NCBI RefSeq assembly: GCF_900107745.1
Contig: NZ_FNRO01000001.1
Location: 620,001-684,000 of the forward strand
DNA length: 64,000 nucleotides
Reading direction: 5' to 3'
From: Variovorax sp. YR216
GTDB lineage: Bacteria; Pseudomonadota; Gammaproteobacteria; Burkholderiales; Burkholderiaceae_C
The notes under the pieces are model-generated. The model saw only the letters and a program-made list of their open reading frames with translations. It was not told where the DNA came from and made no database searches. Shown here one piece after another: positions 25,818-35,209 of this stretch (positions are counted from its first letter, which is position 1; each line of letters opens with the position of its first letter). Made by a program: the position numbers and the translations under genes.

Positions 25818-26411
25818 GTGACTCTTCGAATCCTCTCGCGCCGCGCGGCACTGATCGCCGCCACGACGCTGGCGATGGCCGGCACCAGCACCATCGGCTG
25901 GGCCCAGACCGCCGCACCTCGCGTCAAGCTCGGCACCTCGGCCGGCGACATCGTGGTCGAGCTCTATCCGGACAAGGCGCCCAAGACAGTCGAGAACTTC
26001 CTGCAGTACGTCAACGACAAGCACTACGACGGCACGATCTTCCATCGCGTCATCGACGGCTTCATGATCCAAGGCGGTGGCTTCACCTCCGAGCTCCGGC
26101 AAAAGCCCACGCGCGCGCCCATCCCCCTCGAGGCCAAGAACGGTCTCAAGAACGACAAGTACACGATCGCGATGGCACGCACCTCCGATCCGAACTCCGC
26201 CACTTCGCAGTTCTTCATCAACGTGAAGGACAACGCCAGCCTCAATGCGCCCTCGCCCGACGGCTACGGCTACACCGTCTTCGGCAAGGTGGTCTCGGGC
26301 ACCGAGGTGGTCGACAAAATCCGCGCCGCGCGCACGGGCAACAAGGGCGGCATGCAGGACGTGCCGGTCGAAACCATCACCATTCAATCCGCCACCGTGG
26401 TGGCCAAGTAA
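25818..26411 (+). CDS. ppiA: Periplasmic peptidyl-prolyl isomerase, cyclophilin type
   Basis: Cyclophilin-type proline isomerase of 197 residues carrying an N-terminal signal ([19 protein letters not shown]), so it acts on proteins folding in the periplasm. Cyclophilin motifs include [19 protein letters not shown] (Phe and Arg of the active site), [18 protein letters not shown] and [11 protein letters not shown]. It sits 15 bp ahead of a second, leaderless cyclophilin of very similar sequence, so the pair looks like a duplication with different compartments. The call is firm; the symbol follows the E. coli periplasmic enzyme. Confidence 0.93.
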   Translation: MTLRILSRRAALIAATTLAMAGTSTIGWAQTAAPRVKLGTSAGDIVVELYPDKAPKTVENFLQYVNDKHYDGTIFHRVIDGFMIQGGGFTSELRQKPTRAPIPLEAKNGLKNDKYTIAMARTSDPNSATSQFFINVKDNASLNAPSPDGYGYTVFGKVVSGTEVVDKIRAARTGNKGGMQDVPVETITIQSATVVAK

Positions 26412-26426
26412 TTCAAAGGAGCCCTC

Positions 26427-26936
26427 ATGAGCAACCCCCAAGTCGAACTTCACATCAAGGACAAGGGCGTCATCACGCTCGAACTCGATCAGGACAAGGC
26501 CCCGAAGACGGTCGAGAACTTCCTGAACTACGTGAACAACGGCCACTACAACAACACCGTCTTTCATCGCGTGATCCCCGGATTCATGGTGCAAGGCGGA
26601 GGCTTCGAGCCCGGCATGTCGCAGAAGCCGACCGGCGCCGAAATCCAGAATGAGGCCAATAACGGCCTGAAGAACGACAACTACACGATCGCCATGGCAC
26701 GCACCAGCGCACCCCATTCGGCGACCGCGCAGTTCTTCATCAATGTGGCCGACAACGGCTTCCTGAACCACACCGCACCTTCGGCCCAAGGCTGGGGCTA
26801 CGCGGTGTTCGGCAAGGTCATCGAGGGCAAGGAAGTGGTCGACAAGATCAAGGTCGTCAAGACCGGCCGCAAGGGCTTCCACGACGACGTCCCGCTCGAC
26901 GACGTCGTGATCGAGAAGGCCGTCGTCAAGAGCTGA
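26427..26936 (+). CDS. ppiB: Cytoplasmic peptidyl-prolyl isomerase, cyclophilin type
   Basis: Cyclophilin of 169 residues with no signal peptide. Active-site segments are [37 protein letters not shown] and [23 protein letters not shown] precedes the ATG. It is the cytoplasmic partner of the preceding periplasmic cyclophilin. The order ppiA-ppiB-lpxH resembles the ppiB-lpxH pair known in other proteobacteria. Length is standard for PpiB. Confidence 0.95.
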   Translation: MSNPQVELHIKDKGVITLELDQDKAPKTVENFLNYVNNGHYNNTVFHRVIPGFMVQGGGFEPGMSQKPTGAEIQNEANNGLKNDNYTIAMARTSAPHSATAQFFINVADNGFLNHTAPSAQGWGYAVFGKVIEGKEVVDKIKVVKTGRKGFHDDVPLDDVVIEKAVVKS

Positions 26937-26943
26937 CCTGCAT

Positions 26944-27705
26944 ATGGAGGCGTTTGCCGAGATCGTCGCGCCGGCGAACTGGCGCACGGTCGATCTCATC
27001 TCCGACCTCCACCTGCAGACCGCGGACCAGGCCACGTTCGACGCCTGGCGCGGTTATCTGGAAACCTCACCCGCCGACGCGATATTCATCCTCGGCGACC
27101 TGTTCGAAGTCTGGATTGGCGACGACGCCGCCACCGTCCCGGGCTTCGAGGCGCAATGCGCCGGGGTGCTGCGCACGGCAACGGCTCGGCGCCCCGTCTT
27201 CTTCATGCACGGCAACCGGGATTTCCTGCTCGGCCCCGCCTTCGCAGCCCAATGCGGCATGACACTCATCGACGATCCGACAGTGCTCGTCTTGCACGAC
27301 AAACGCTGGCTGCTGAGTCACGGGGATCTCCTGTGTCTCGATGACGTCGAGTACCTGCGCTTTCGGGCCCAGGTGCGCACGCCGGAGTGGAAAGCCACGG
27401 TACTCGCCCGCCCGATGGAGGAGCGCCGCGCCCTCGCTCGATCGGTCCGCGCCCAGAGCGAGGATCGCAAGCAAAGCCCCGGCATGGTCTGGGCCGACGT
27501 CGATGCCGATGCCGCGCGCGACTGGCTGCACCGCGCCCGCGCCACCACGCTGGTCCACGGCCATACCCACAAACCCAGGAAGCACGACCTGGGCGATGGC
27601 CTCGAACGCATCGTGCTGAGCGATTGGGATGCGGCGGCGCATCCACCCCGCGCACAATTGCTCTGCATCTCCGCCGCCGGCGCCCAGCGCGTCGATCTGC
27701 GCTGA
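26944..27705 (+). CDS. lpxH: UDP-2,3-diacylglucosamine diphosphatase
   Basis: Peripheral inner-membrane metallophosphoesterase of 253 residues. It hydrolyses UDP-diacylglucosamine to lipid X in lipid A synthesis. Metal-binding motifs appear in order: ISDLHLQ, FILGDLFEVWIGDD, FMHGNRDFLL, LSHGDLLCLDD and LVHGHTHKPRKH. It starts 7 bp after ppiB and its TGA overlaps the next ATG (TGATG). Length and motif set match LpxH rather than the alternative LpxI or LpxG. Confidence 0.95.
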   Translation: MEAFAEIVAPANWRTVDLISDLHLQTADQATFDAWRGYLETSPADAIFILGDLFEVWIGDDAATVPGFEAQCAGVLRTATARRPVFFMHGNRDFLLGPAFAAQCGMTLIDDPTVLVLHDKRWLLSHGDLLCLDDVEYLRFRAQVRTPEWKATVLARPMEERRALARSVRAQSEDRKQSPGMVWADVDADAARDWLHRARATTLVHGHTHKPRKHDLGDGLERIVLSDWDAAAHPPRAQLLCISAAGAQRVDLR

Positions 27706-28499
27706 TGTTCTCCTGGCTGCGCCGGATACGCCCGGCGCCCCGCATTCCGGACGAGGCCTGGCAGGCCACGCTGGCCCGCTACCGCTTTCTGGCCGAGCGG
27801 CCGCAGGCCGATATCGACCGTCTGCGCGAACTCGCGGCCGAATTCCTGCGCGACAAGCGCTTCCACGGCGCGCACGGCTTCGTCATCTCCGACGAGGTCG
27901 CACTGGCGATCGCCGCGCAGGCCGTCCTGCCGGTCCTGCACCTCAAGGGCGGACTGGACTGGTATGACGATTTCATCGGCGTGGTCGTGCACGCGTCCGA
28001 AGCAGTCGCGCAGCGCACGACGGTCGACGCGACAGGCGTCGTGCACGAGTATGAGGAGGTCGTGGCCGGCGAAGCCATGGACCGCGGACCCGTGATGTTG
28101 AGCTGGCAGGACGTGCTCGCCAGCGGCGCCACGCGCGACGAGGGCTACAACGTCGTCATCCACGAATTCGCCCACAAGATCGACATGCGAGGCGGCGCGG
28201 CCGATGGCTGCCCGCCGCTGCCCCGGGGCTTTCGCGGTACGTCCAGTTCGCGAGACGCGCGCGCCGCGTGGCTCGCGGTACTGAAACCGGCCTACGACAG
28301 CTTCCGCGAAAAAACCGTCGTGGCCGAACGCTTCGGCGGCGAGGAGCCGTGGCTCGACGCCTACGGCGCGCAATCACCCGGCGAGTTCTTCGCCGTCGCC
28401 TGCGAAGCCTATTTCGTGAACCGCGAGAGACTGCGCAGCGACTTCACAGAACTCGTCGGCCTGTTCGACGAGTTCTTCACGCCGCCCGGCAAACGATAG
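27705..28499 (+). CDS. mtfA: M90-family zinc peptidase, MtfA-like
   Basis: Cytosolic metallopeptidase of 264 residues with the zinc motif HEFAH in VVIHEFAHKIDMRGG and a downstream Glu in the conserved region SPGEFFAVACEAYF. The N-terminus WLRRIRPAPRIPDEAW and PVLHLKGGLDWYDDF are typical. E. coli MtfA interacts with the Mlc repressor; whether that partner exists here is unknown. The start overlaps lpxH by one base. It ends the + strand run and converges with the DUF349 gene. Confidence 0.9.
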   Translation: MFSWLRRIRPAPRIPDEAWQATLARYRFLAERPQADIDRLRELAAEFLRDKRFHGAHGFVISDEVALAIAAQAVLPVLHLKGGLDWYDDFIGVVVHASEAVAQRTTVDATGVVHEYEEVVAGEAMDRGPVMLSWQDVLASGATRDEGYNVVIHEFAHKIDMRGGAADGCPPLPRGFRGTSSSRDARAAWLAVLKPAYDSFREKTVVAERFGGEEPWLDAYGAQSPGEFFAVACEAYFVNRERLRSDFTELVGLFDEFFTPPGKR

Positions 28500-28517
28500 T
28501 CCGGACCGGCGCGGCGC

Positions 28518-31298
28518 TCACTTGCGCAGCAAGGCCTTGAGCGCGTTCTGCAGCCGGCGTGCCGATGCCGCATCGTGCGGCGCGGCCAACACCTTGCCCG
28601 CATCCTGACCCCAGGTCTGCGCCGGCGCCGGATCGCCGCGACGGGTCAGCAGCTTGAGTTGCAACGCGCGACGGGCCTCGAGTTGCTCGGCCGGAGTCGG
28701 AACTTCGGCCGCCATCTCGAGACGCAGCAGTGCTTCCGCGGCATCGCCAGCCGGCGCGGATGTCGTCGCCACAAGCGCCTGCGACCAGGCGTTGCGAACG
28801 GCCGGCGTCACGGCGCGCCCCAGCTCCTGCGCACTCGGAAGCTGAGACGCATCGCGCTTCTCCCACGCACCCAGCACCTGGGTGAGCGCCTCTCCGTGGG
28901 CTTGCGCCGCCAGCTTGCGCAGTGCAAGGTCCGCGCGCTCGAGCGCATCACGCTGCGCGCGAAACGCGGCGTCGCCCAGGCGCGGACCGCGATCTTCGCG
29001 TGGCGGCCGATCGCCGAAGCGGCCACCTGCGGGCGCGCCACGTTCGCCACCACCGCGAGGCGCACGGTCACCCGGTCGTCCACCCGGTGCACCACGGTTG
29101 TCGCGCCGATCACCGAAGCGACCGCCACGCGCAGCGGGTGCGGGTTCGGACTTCCTGTTGCCAGGGCGGTCGTCGCCGCGCACGGCAATCACAGGCTTCG
29201 GCGCCGATTTGGCCACCGCCACGACAGGCGTCGCCTCGGCATCGCTGCGCGCCGAAGGATCGGCACCATCGGCTGGCGCCACCAGATCGGCCGCTGCCGC
29301 AGGCGCGTCAACCTGCGCTGGTGCAGGCTGTGCCTCCGCATCTTCCGGAGAGGGCGCCTGCCCCGCGCTTTCGCTGAACTCGGCGGCCGCCTGCCCCGGG
29401 GCCACGACTTCGGTCGCACCGACGGACGGCCCGTCGGCGGGAGCTGGCGCCTGGTTGCGCATCGCAGCCTCCAGTTGCGCGATGGCTGCACGGATCTTTT
29501 GCGCGTCGCCAGTGCTGCTGGCGGCTTCGAGCGCCTTCGACGCGTCGAGCACGCTGCGATCATGTGCACTCATGGCCGCCGACGCCTTTTCGCGCTCGGC
29601 GGACTTGCGGTTGAAGGCTTCGTCGATCGGCGCGCGGAACGCATCCCACAGCTTCTGTTCCTGCCGGCGATCGAGCGGAACCGACTGCGCCTCGGCCTGC
29701 CAGCGCTGCTGAAGCGACTTGACCGCATCGATGCGCAGCATGGGAGTGGCACCGAGTTCGGTCGCCTCCGCGATCATGGCCTGGCGGCGCTCGACGCTCG
29801 CCTTTTGCTGGGCTTCGAACGGCGCACGTGCGGCACCGAAGGCCTCGGACCACTGCGACTGCAATTCGGCGAACACCTTCTCGCCGACGTGGCCGGCATC
29901 GCGCCAGCGATCCGCGAACTGATGCAGCGCACGATTGATGGACTTCAGCTCCGACCCGTTCGCATGCTCTGCCGCCCAGGTCTTCACTTCCTCGATCAAC
30001 GCGAGACGATGCGCCCGGTGTTCGGCGGCATCAGCGCGCACCTTTTCAAGCCAGGCTTCGACCACCTTGTGGGCCTCGTTGCAAGCCTCGTCGAAGCGCT
30101 TCCAGAGCGCATGGTTCGGCACGCCGCCCTGGTCGGATTGTTTCCACTGCTCGCGCAGGCCGCGCAGGGTTTCCTGCATCTTCCGGCCACCCAGCGCCTG
30201 GCCTTCGGGACGCTTGAGCAAGGCCTCGGCCTTGGCGACGAGTTCTTCGCGGACCTTGTCGGCGCTCCAGCGTTGCCAGCCTTCGAGTTCGCCCGCCGCG
30301 ACGAGCGCGGCATGCACGCGGGCTTCAAGCGCCGCATCGACCAGCCGGCCATGTTCCTTGAGTACCGCGCGCAGCGCGGCAGCTGCACCGGCACTTGCCT
30401 TGCCATGGCCTTGAGCCGTTTCCTGCTCCAGCTTGAGGAGCGCCGCCTCGACTGCCACGTGTGCCGCGGCGCGTTTCTCGGGATCGACCTTGGGACCGGC
30501 TGGCTTCACAGGGGCCGGCGCTGCGGCTTCGGGCACGCCGCCACGCGCCACGCGCAGCTCGTCGGCCCACACCGGCACCGGCGGCAGCGGTGCGGCGGGA
30601 TCGGCGGCCGCAGCCTGGGCCTGCGCCAGAGCGCCATGGAATGCATCGGAGACGACCAGAAGCTGTGCCTTGGACGATTCGAGCTGCGGTGCGAACTTGG
30701 CGTCCAGGCTGCTCCAGTTGCCATCGGCCGTGATCTCGGCCGCCTGCTGCTGCCAGTGTGCAACGTCTGCGCGCAGGGCCTCCTCGGCCGCCTGCGCGTC
30801 GCGCCAGCTCTTGGTCGACAGCACCTCGAAGCGCTGCGCGAGCAGCACCGCCGCCTCGCGATGCACCTGGGCGCGGTGCTGCAGGTCCTCGATGCCCTTG
30901 ACCCGATCGGCCAACTGCGTCTTGATGCCGGCCAGCGGCTCGCGCGACAGGGGAGCGCCGGCCTTCGCGGCATCGCGCTGCCAGGCGAGCGCGTCGGCAA
31001 TGTTGAGCTTGGGCTGGGCAAGGAGCGACTCGGCCTTCTGAGTCCATTCGGCGGCGATCGCCTCCTGCCCCTTCGCGCGCTTGAGTTCGTCGAGCTTCTC
31101 GCGCAGCAGCCGGGCTGCGCCCTTGTCGCGACCGCTCAGTTCCTTGAAGACGTCCTGCATCTGCTCCGGCGACGGATTGCCCGCGAGCCAATCACGGATG
31201 CGCTGCGCACGCTCGCCCGCCGTCGGCGCGGTGAACGCGCCGCCGGTCAGCGTGTCGAGGGACTGGATGTCGTGAGGCTTGGAAGAAGTTGAAGTCAC
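28518..31298 (-). CDS. DUF349 protein with RG-rich linker
   Basis: A 926-residue protein of unknown role. Most of it is helical and charged, with DUF349-type blocks such as LWKRFDEACNEAHKVVEAWL and LWDAFRAPIDEAFNRKSAER. About residues 620-700 are Ala/Pro/Glu-rich low complexity. Residues about 715-775 are Arg/Gly-rich with three GGRFGDR-like units and one RGGGERG. A final helical region of about 140 residues contains ALERADLALRKLAAQAHGEA. The RG-rich linker suggests nucleic acid binding, which is inference. There is no signal peptide or membrane segment. The start is GTG at 31298. The gene follows the DUF748 gene across a 92-bp gap with a palindromic hairpin. Confidence 0.85.
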   Translation of the reverse strand: MTSTSSKPHDIQSLDTLTGGAFTAPTAGERAQRIRDWLAGNPSPEQMQDVFKELSGRDKGAARLLREKLDELKRAKGQEAIAAEWTQKAESLLAQPKLNIADALAWQRDAAKAGAPLSREPLAGIKTQLADRVKGIEDLQHRAQVHREAAVLLAQRFEVLSTKSWRDAQAAEEALRADVAHWQQQAAEITADGNWSSLDAKFAPQLESSKAQLLVVSDAFHGALAQAQAAAADPAAPLPPVPVWADELRVARGGVPEAAAPAPVKPAGPKVDPEKRAAAHVAVEAALLKLEQETAQGHGKASAGAAAALRAVLKEHGRLVDAALEARVHAALVAAGELEGWQRWSADKVREELVAKAEALLKRPEGQALGGRKMQETLRGLREQWKQSDQGGVPNHALWKRFDEACNEAHKVVEAWLEKVRADAAEHRAHRLALIEEVKTWAAEHANGSELKSINRALHQFADRWRDAGHVGEKVFAELQSQWSEAFGAARAPFEAQQKASVERRQAMIAEATELGATPMLRIDAVKSLQQRWQAEAQSVPLDRRQEQKLWDAFRAPIDEAFNRKSAEREKASAAMSAHDRSVLDASKALEAASSTGDAQKIRAAIAQLEAAMRNQAPAPADGPSVGATEVVAPGQAAAEFSESAGQAPSPEDAEAQPAPAQVDAPAAAADLVAPADGADPSARSDAEATPVVAVAKSAPKPVIAVRGDDRPGNRKSEPAPAARGGRFGDRRDNRGAPGGRPGDRAPRGGGERGAPAGGRFGDRPPREDRGPRLGDAAFRAQRDALERADLALRKLAAQAHGEALTQVLGAWEKRDASQLPSAQELGRAVTPAVRNAWSQALVATTSAPAGDAAEALLRLEMAAEVPTPAEQLEARRALQLKLLTRRGDPAPAQTWGQDAGKVLAAPHDAASARRLQNALKALLRK

Positions 31299-31335
31299 TG
31301 CGCGAAGAATCGTTATCTGTAGAAGAAAAGCGAAG

Positions 31336-31355
31336 GCGCCGGCAATTGCCGGCGC
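31336..31355 (-). terminator. Perfect 20-bp palindrome between DUF748 and DUF349 genes
   Basis: GCGCCGGCAATTGCCGGCGC is fully self-complementary. On the minus strand it is followed by CTTCGCTTTTC, a broken T tract, 36 bp after the DUF748 stop. It is probably a terminator or partial terminator between the two long genes. Confidence 0.6.
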
Positions 31356-31390
31356 ACCGCTGCATTTTCACCGACTTGTCGCCGCCCGGT

Positions 31391-34300
31391 TCAACGGGTC
31401 GCGAGTTTCAGCTCGGCACTGGGTTTCCAATTGTCGCCGTCGGCCTTGGTGCGCACTGCCCCAAGGAAAAGGCGCTCGCTCGGCACTTTCTGCTCGAGCA
31501 GGTAGTCGCGCACCGCGGCACCGCGCGCCACCGCCAGCTGGCGCATCGACTCCTCGTCGACGGGGATGCTGGTCGCCAGCAGGTTTTCCATGTCCTGCTG
31601 CGGCAGATCCTTGGCGAGCCCCACCATGTTGCGCGGCTTGGTGACATCCGACCGCTTGTAGGCCGCGGCCAGGAGATCCGGGTACTCGGAATCGCTGAGC
31701 GCGTCGACGTCCGCCGCGTTCTGGCCTGCCCGGACGGCTGCACGCCGTTTCTCGGCCTGCGCGAGCTGGCGCACGCGCTGGCGCTGATAGCCGTCGCGCT
31801 CCTGTTCGAGACTGGCCGTTCCGACGACGGTCATCTGCAGCCCTGGCCGGTCGATGATGGCCTTCGCGACCTTGTCGAGGCTCTGCTTGGCTTCGGCAGA
31901 GAGTTCGGTGCTGCCGGGCGCGAAAACGATGGCGCTCGACTCCCCGCCTCCGCCGCCGCCGGTCAGCAACGCGAACGGTGCGGTCGCGGCTTTCGCGATC
32001 AGATTCACGATGGCCTTGAGGATCAGCGGCCCGATGCTGAATTCGGGATCGTTGATGGATCCACGCAGCGGGAGGTCCACGTCGATCACACCATTGCGGT
32101 CCGCCAGCAGCGCCACGGCGAGCCGCACCGGCAGGCTCGCAGGCGCGCCTTCCACCTGCTCGCCGAACTGGAGCTGGTTCAGGATCAGCCGGTTGGACGC
32201 GGTCAGCGAGCCATCCGGCGCGATCTTGTAGTTGACGTCCATGCTCAGCTTGCCCCGCTCGATGCCGTGGCCGGCGAAGCGGATCGAATACGGTGAAAGC
32301 GGCGGCAGGTCGAGCTCGCGCATCTTCGCGGTGATGTCGAGTTCGAGCGGCTTGACCAGCGGATTGAGCCGCCCGGTGATCTCGAGCGACGCGGTCTGCT
32401 GGGCCTTGCCGCGCAATTCGAGATCCGCCAGCGCCGGCTTGTTGCCCGCAGGCCTCGAAGAGAACGCGCTCAACCGGCCTGTCAGTTCGGTGAGGTCCGC
32501 CGAATAGTTCGGCTTGATGAACAGGTCGGAAAAATCGATCCGCCCGTTGACCAGCGCCATCGGGCCGAAATTGATGACCGGTGCCATCGGGTTTGGCGGC
32601 GCGGCGGGCGCAGGCGCGGCCGCCGCGGCTGCCGGTGCCTGCGGAGCGCCGCCCACCATCAGTTCCGCGGGCGGGGCTTCCACCTGGGCCCGCGAGCGGG
32701 CCGCGCGGCGGGTGTTCGTCGTCGTGGTGGTTCCACCCAGGCTGCGCTTGGTCGTGACCTCGGGCGCTGGCGCCGATGCATCCGGGGTTCCCGGTTGCCC
32801 CGGCTGCTTGACCAGATACAGCAGATTCAGCTTGCCGGTCGGGTCGATGATGATTCGAGCGAAGAAATCGGTGAGCGTCGTTTCGCGAACGTCGAGGTTC
32901 AGCGGCGCGCCCGGCACCATGTTCACCTGCACCCCGCGCAACCCCAGCGTCTTCCAGCTCAGGAGTTGCCTGTTGCCCGAGCTGGCCTGCCCTTGCGCCT
33001 GGGTGAGGATCACACTGTTGGCGCGAAAGTCGTCGACGGCAGTGTCACCCGCCAGCCGCACGCTCATGCCGTCAGGCGTGGACGCATATTTGACGGTCCC
33101 CCGGTAGCTCGCGAAGGCGCGCCGGATGTCGATGTTGAGCGCGTCGGCGTAGTACGCCTTGAAGACGTGCGCCGGCAGCGATGCGATGGTCACCTTGCCC
33201 TCGGCGGCGATCGGCTTGAGCGCCAGGTTGCCGTCGTATTCGAAGCGCCCCGGCTCGGCGCGCCCTGCGGCGATACGGCCCGAGACCTTGAGCGGCGAGA
33301 CCGTGGCGGTGTTCGGCGCGATCTTCTGCGCGTTGACCTTCAGCGCACTGATCTCGAACGCGACCGGCGTGTCGCTGGCGTTGTCGGCATAGGAGAGCGC
33401 GCCGTTGTCGACTGCGACCGTGGCGATGGAAAGCTCCCACGGCTTCGTGTTCGACGCGGGCGACGGCGCCTCGGACGCCTGGCGGTCCTTCGGCGCAGCG
33501 ACCTTGGCCTCCGTCGCGCCGCCGTCGCCGCCATTGCCTCCGGCGGGCACCTTGAGCCAGCGCTCGAACATCCAGCGCTTTTCCTTGTCGCGCTCCACGC
33601 GCAACTTGGGGTTCACGGCCGCGAAGGAGCCGATGGCCAGCGTGTGCTGGGTCATGTCGACTTCGGCGTCTTTCAGCTCGAACCGGCCGACGCTGACAAG
33701 CGCGGTCTTCTCCTGCGTGAGCGCGAGGTCTTCGGCGACCACGCTACGCGCCTTGAACTTCAGGTCCGGCTTGGTCCACGCCACTTCGATCTGGCCGCTG
33801 AGCTTGCCGTCGAGCGTCGGCTCGAGACTTTGCGCGAGGTACGGCGCCGCCAGGGACAGCGGCAGCGCGCCGACTTCCGTCTGCACCTGCGCCTGCTTGT
33901 CCGTCGCCTGGCCCTCGAACTTGATGGTCGCCCCGGCGACGGCCGTCGATCCGTTAAAGGTCGCCGGCTTTTCCATCGGCCAGGCCACCGCATTCACCTC
34001 CACAGCCAGGTCCTTCGCATCGATTGCCGCGGCCGGCTTCGTCGTCTGGTCACGCCATCCGACATGGCCACCGGTGAGCGCGACCTTGTCCACTTGCAGG
34101 TGCCAGCCCGGCGGTTCGGCCGGCTTGGCTGTGGCATCGCCGTTGGGTGCGGACGCGGGAACCGTCGCGACCTTTTCCTTCGCACCGGTCGCCGGGTCCG
34201 TGGCGAGGAGGTTCAGCTTGCCGGCCTCGTCGCGCGCCACCACCAATTGCGGAGCGGCCAGCGCCACTTCGCTCAGATGCACCACGCGCTCCAGCGGCCG

Positions 34301-35209
34301 CACATCCGCCAGCGCCACCTTGAGCGACTCGAATCCGAGCAGGTCCTTGCCCCTGCCATCCGCCACCTTGACGCCGTTCGCCGCGACGGTGCCGGTGATC
34401 TTGAGCGTCGGCGACGCGGCCTGCGCGAAATCGATCCGGACGTCTGCATCGAGCTTGCCCGCCTGCAGCGACACAGGCAGCCCCCCGGGGATGTAGCCCA
34501 GGTAAGGCACGAGATCGAGCCCTTCGAACTTGATCTGCGCATCCGTCTTGCGGCTCTCGGCAAAGGGCGTCGACGACGCGGACGAGTCGAATCTGCTGCC
34601 GTTCAGGACGAACGCCAGCTTGGGCTCGGTCGTGATGTCCCGCTTGGAAGCCAGATTGCTCAGGAACGGCACCGCCAGCTCCAGATTGCGCAGTTCGTGC
34701 CGACGCTGGACCGTCTGGTCGTCGAAGGTGAACGAGCCATTCGAGATGCCGATGTTGTAGATCGCGAAGCGTGGCGGCTCGCTCTTGGGCGCATCAGGCG
34801 CGGCTGCGAGCTTGGCCAGGATGTCGTCGATGTCGTACTTGCCGTCGGCGAGGTGCGTGAGCAGGATGGCCGGCGAGTCGATCGACACCGCGTCCACCAC
34901 AGGCGCGAGCCGCAGGATCGACTGAAGTTCCGCATCGAGATAGATGCGATTGACCGCTACCTGCGCCTGCTTGCCGTCGGCCGTGGCGATACGCAGGTCG
35001 TGCACGGTGAGTTCGAGCGTCCAGGGCTTGAAGTCGACCTTGCCGACGGTGACCTGCCGGCCCAGCTTGTCGCTCGCGATTCGCTGGATCTGTCCCTTGG
35101 CGATCGGCGGCACTGCGAGCCATGCGAGCACCCACACGGCCAGAAGGACCAGCAACGCGACAACGCCGCGCCGCACCCATTTGTTCTGCTTCAGCTCACC
35201 TGCTTTCAT
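31391..35209 (-). CDS. AsmA-like DUF748 envelope protein
   Basis: A giant protein of 1272 residues. The N-terminal TM helix (GVVALLVLLAVWVLAWLAV, about 15-33) is followed by the AsmA/DUF748 start KGQIQRIASDKLGRQVTVGK and a long periplasmic beta-rich repeat region of the type that forms lipid-conducting grooves. Low-complexity Pro/Ala linkers occur around residues 830-880. The last 180 residues resemble an OmpA-like region (FAPGSTELSAEAKQSLDKVA, MTVVGTASLEQERDGYQRQR). The start at 35209 is eight codons into the open frame, where the basic-hydrophobic N-terminus begins. AsmA-like proteins are linked to phospholipid transport between membranes; that role is inferred here. Confidence 0.88.
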   Translation of the reverse strand: MKAGELKQNKWVRRGVVALLVLLAVWVLAWLAVPPIAKGQIQRIASDKLGRQVTVGKVDFKPWTLELTVHDLRIATADGKQAQVAVNRIYLDAELQSILRLAPVVDAVSIDSPAILLTHLADGKYDIDDILAKLAAAPDAPKSEPPRFAIYNIGISNGSFTFDDQTVQRRHELRNLELAVPFLSNLASKRDITTEPKLAFVLNGSRFDSSASSTPFAESRKTDAQIKFEGLDLVPYLGYIPGGLPVSLQAGKLDADVRIDFAQAASPTLKITGTVAANGVKVADGRGKDLLGFESLKVALADVRPLERVVHLSEVALAAPQLVVARDEAGKLNLLATDPATGAKEKVATVPASAPNGDATAKPAEPPGWHLQVDKVALTGGHVGWRDQTTKPAAAIDAKDLAVEVNAVAWPMEKPATFNGSTAVAGATIKFEGQATDKQAQVQTEVGALPLSLAAPYLAQSLEPTLDGKLSGQIEVAWTKPDLKFKARSVVAEDLALTQEKTALVSVGRFELKDAEVDMTQHTLAIGSFAAVNPKLRVERDKEKRWMFERWLKVPAGGNGGDGGATEAKVAAPKDRQASEAPSPASNTKPWELSIATVAVDNGALSYADNASDTPVAFEISALKVNAQKIAPNTATVSPLKVSGRIAAGRAEPGRFEYDGNLALKPIAAEGKVTIASLPAHVFKAYYADALNIDIRRAFASYRGTVKYASTPDGMSVRLAGDTAVDDFRANSVILTQAQGQASSGNRQLLSWKTLGLRGVQVNMVPGAPLNLDVRETTLTDFFARIIIDPTGKLNLLYLVKQPGQPGTPDASAPAPEVTTKRSLGGTTTTTNTRRAARSRAQVEAPPAELMVGGAPQAPAAAAAAPAPAAPPNPMAPVINFGPMALVNGRIDFSDLFIKPNYSADLTELTGRLSAFSSRPAGNKPALADLELRGKAQQTASLEITGRLNPLVKPLELDITAKMRELDLPPLSPYSIRFAGHGIERGKLSMDVNYKIAPDGSLTASNRLILNQLQFGEQVEGAPASLPVRLAVALLADRNGVIDVDLPLRGSINDPEFSIGPLILKAIVNLIAKAATAPFALLTGGGGGGESSAIVFAPGSTELSAEAKQSLDKVAKAIIDRPGLQMTVVGTASLEQERDGYQRQRVRQLAQAEKRRAAVRAGQNAADVDALSDSEYPDLLAAAYKRSDVTKPRNMVGLAKDLPQQDMENLLATSIPVDEESMRQLAVARGAAVRDYLLEQKVPSERLFLGAVRTKADGDNWKPSAELKLATR

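Noticed and set aside
25050..27035. A 661-residue minus-strand frame across the TPR, ppiA and ppiB genes
   Set aside because: It runs antisense through three well-supported genes and shows no family similarity.
28575..31292. A 905-residue open frame opposite the DUF349 gene
   Set aside because: It mirrors the DUF349 frame and has atypical Arg/Gly/Leu composition with no recognisable domain. The minus-strand frame has proper codon bias and DUF349 blocks.
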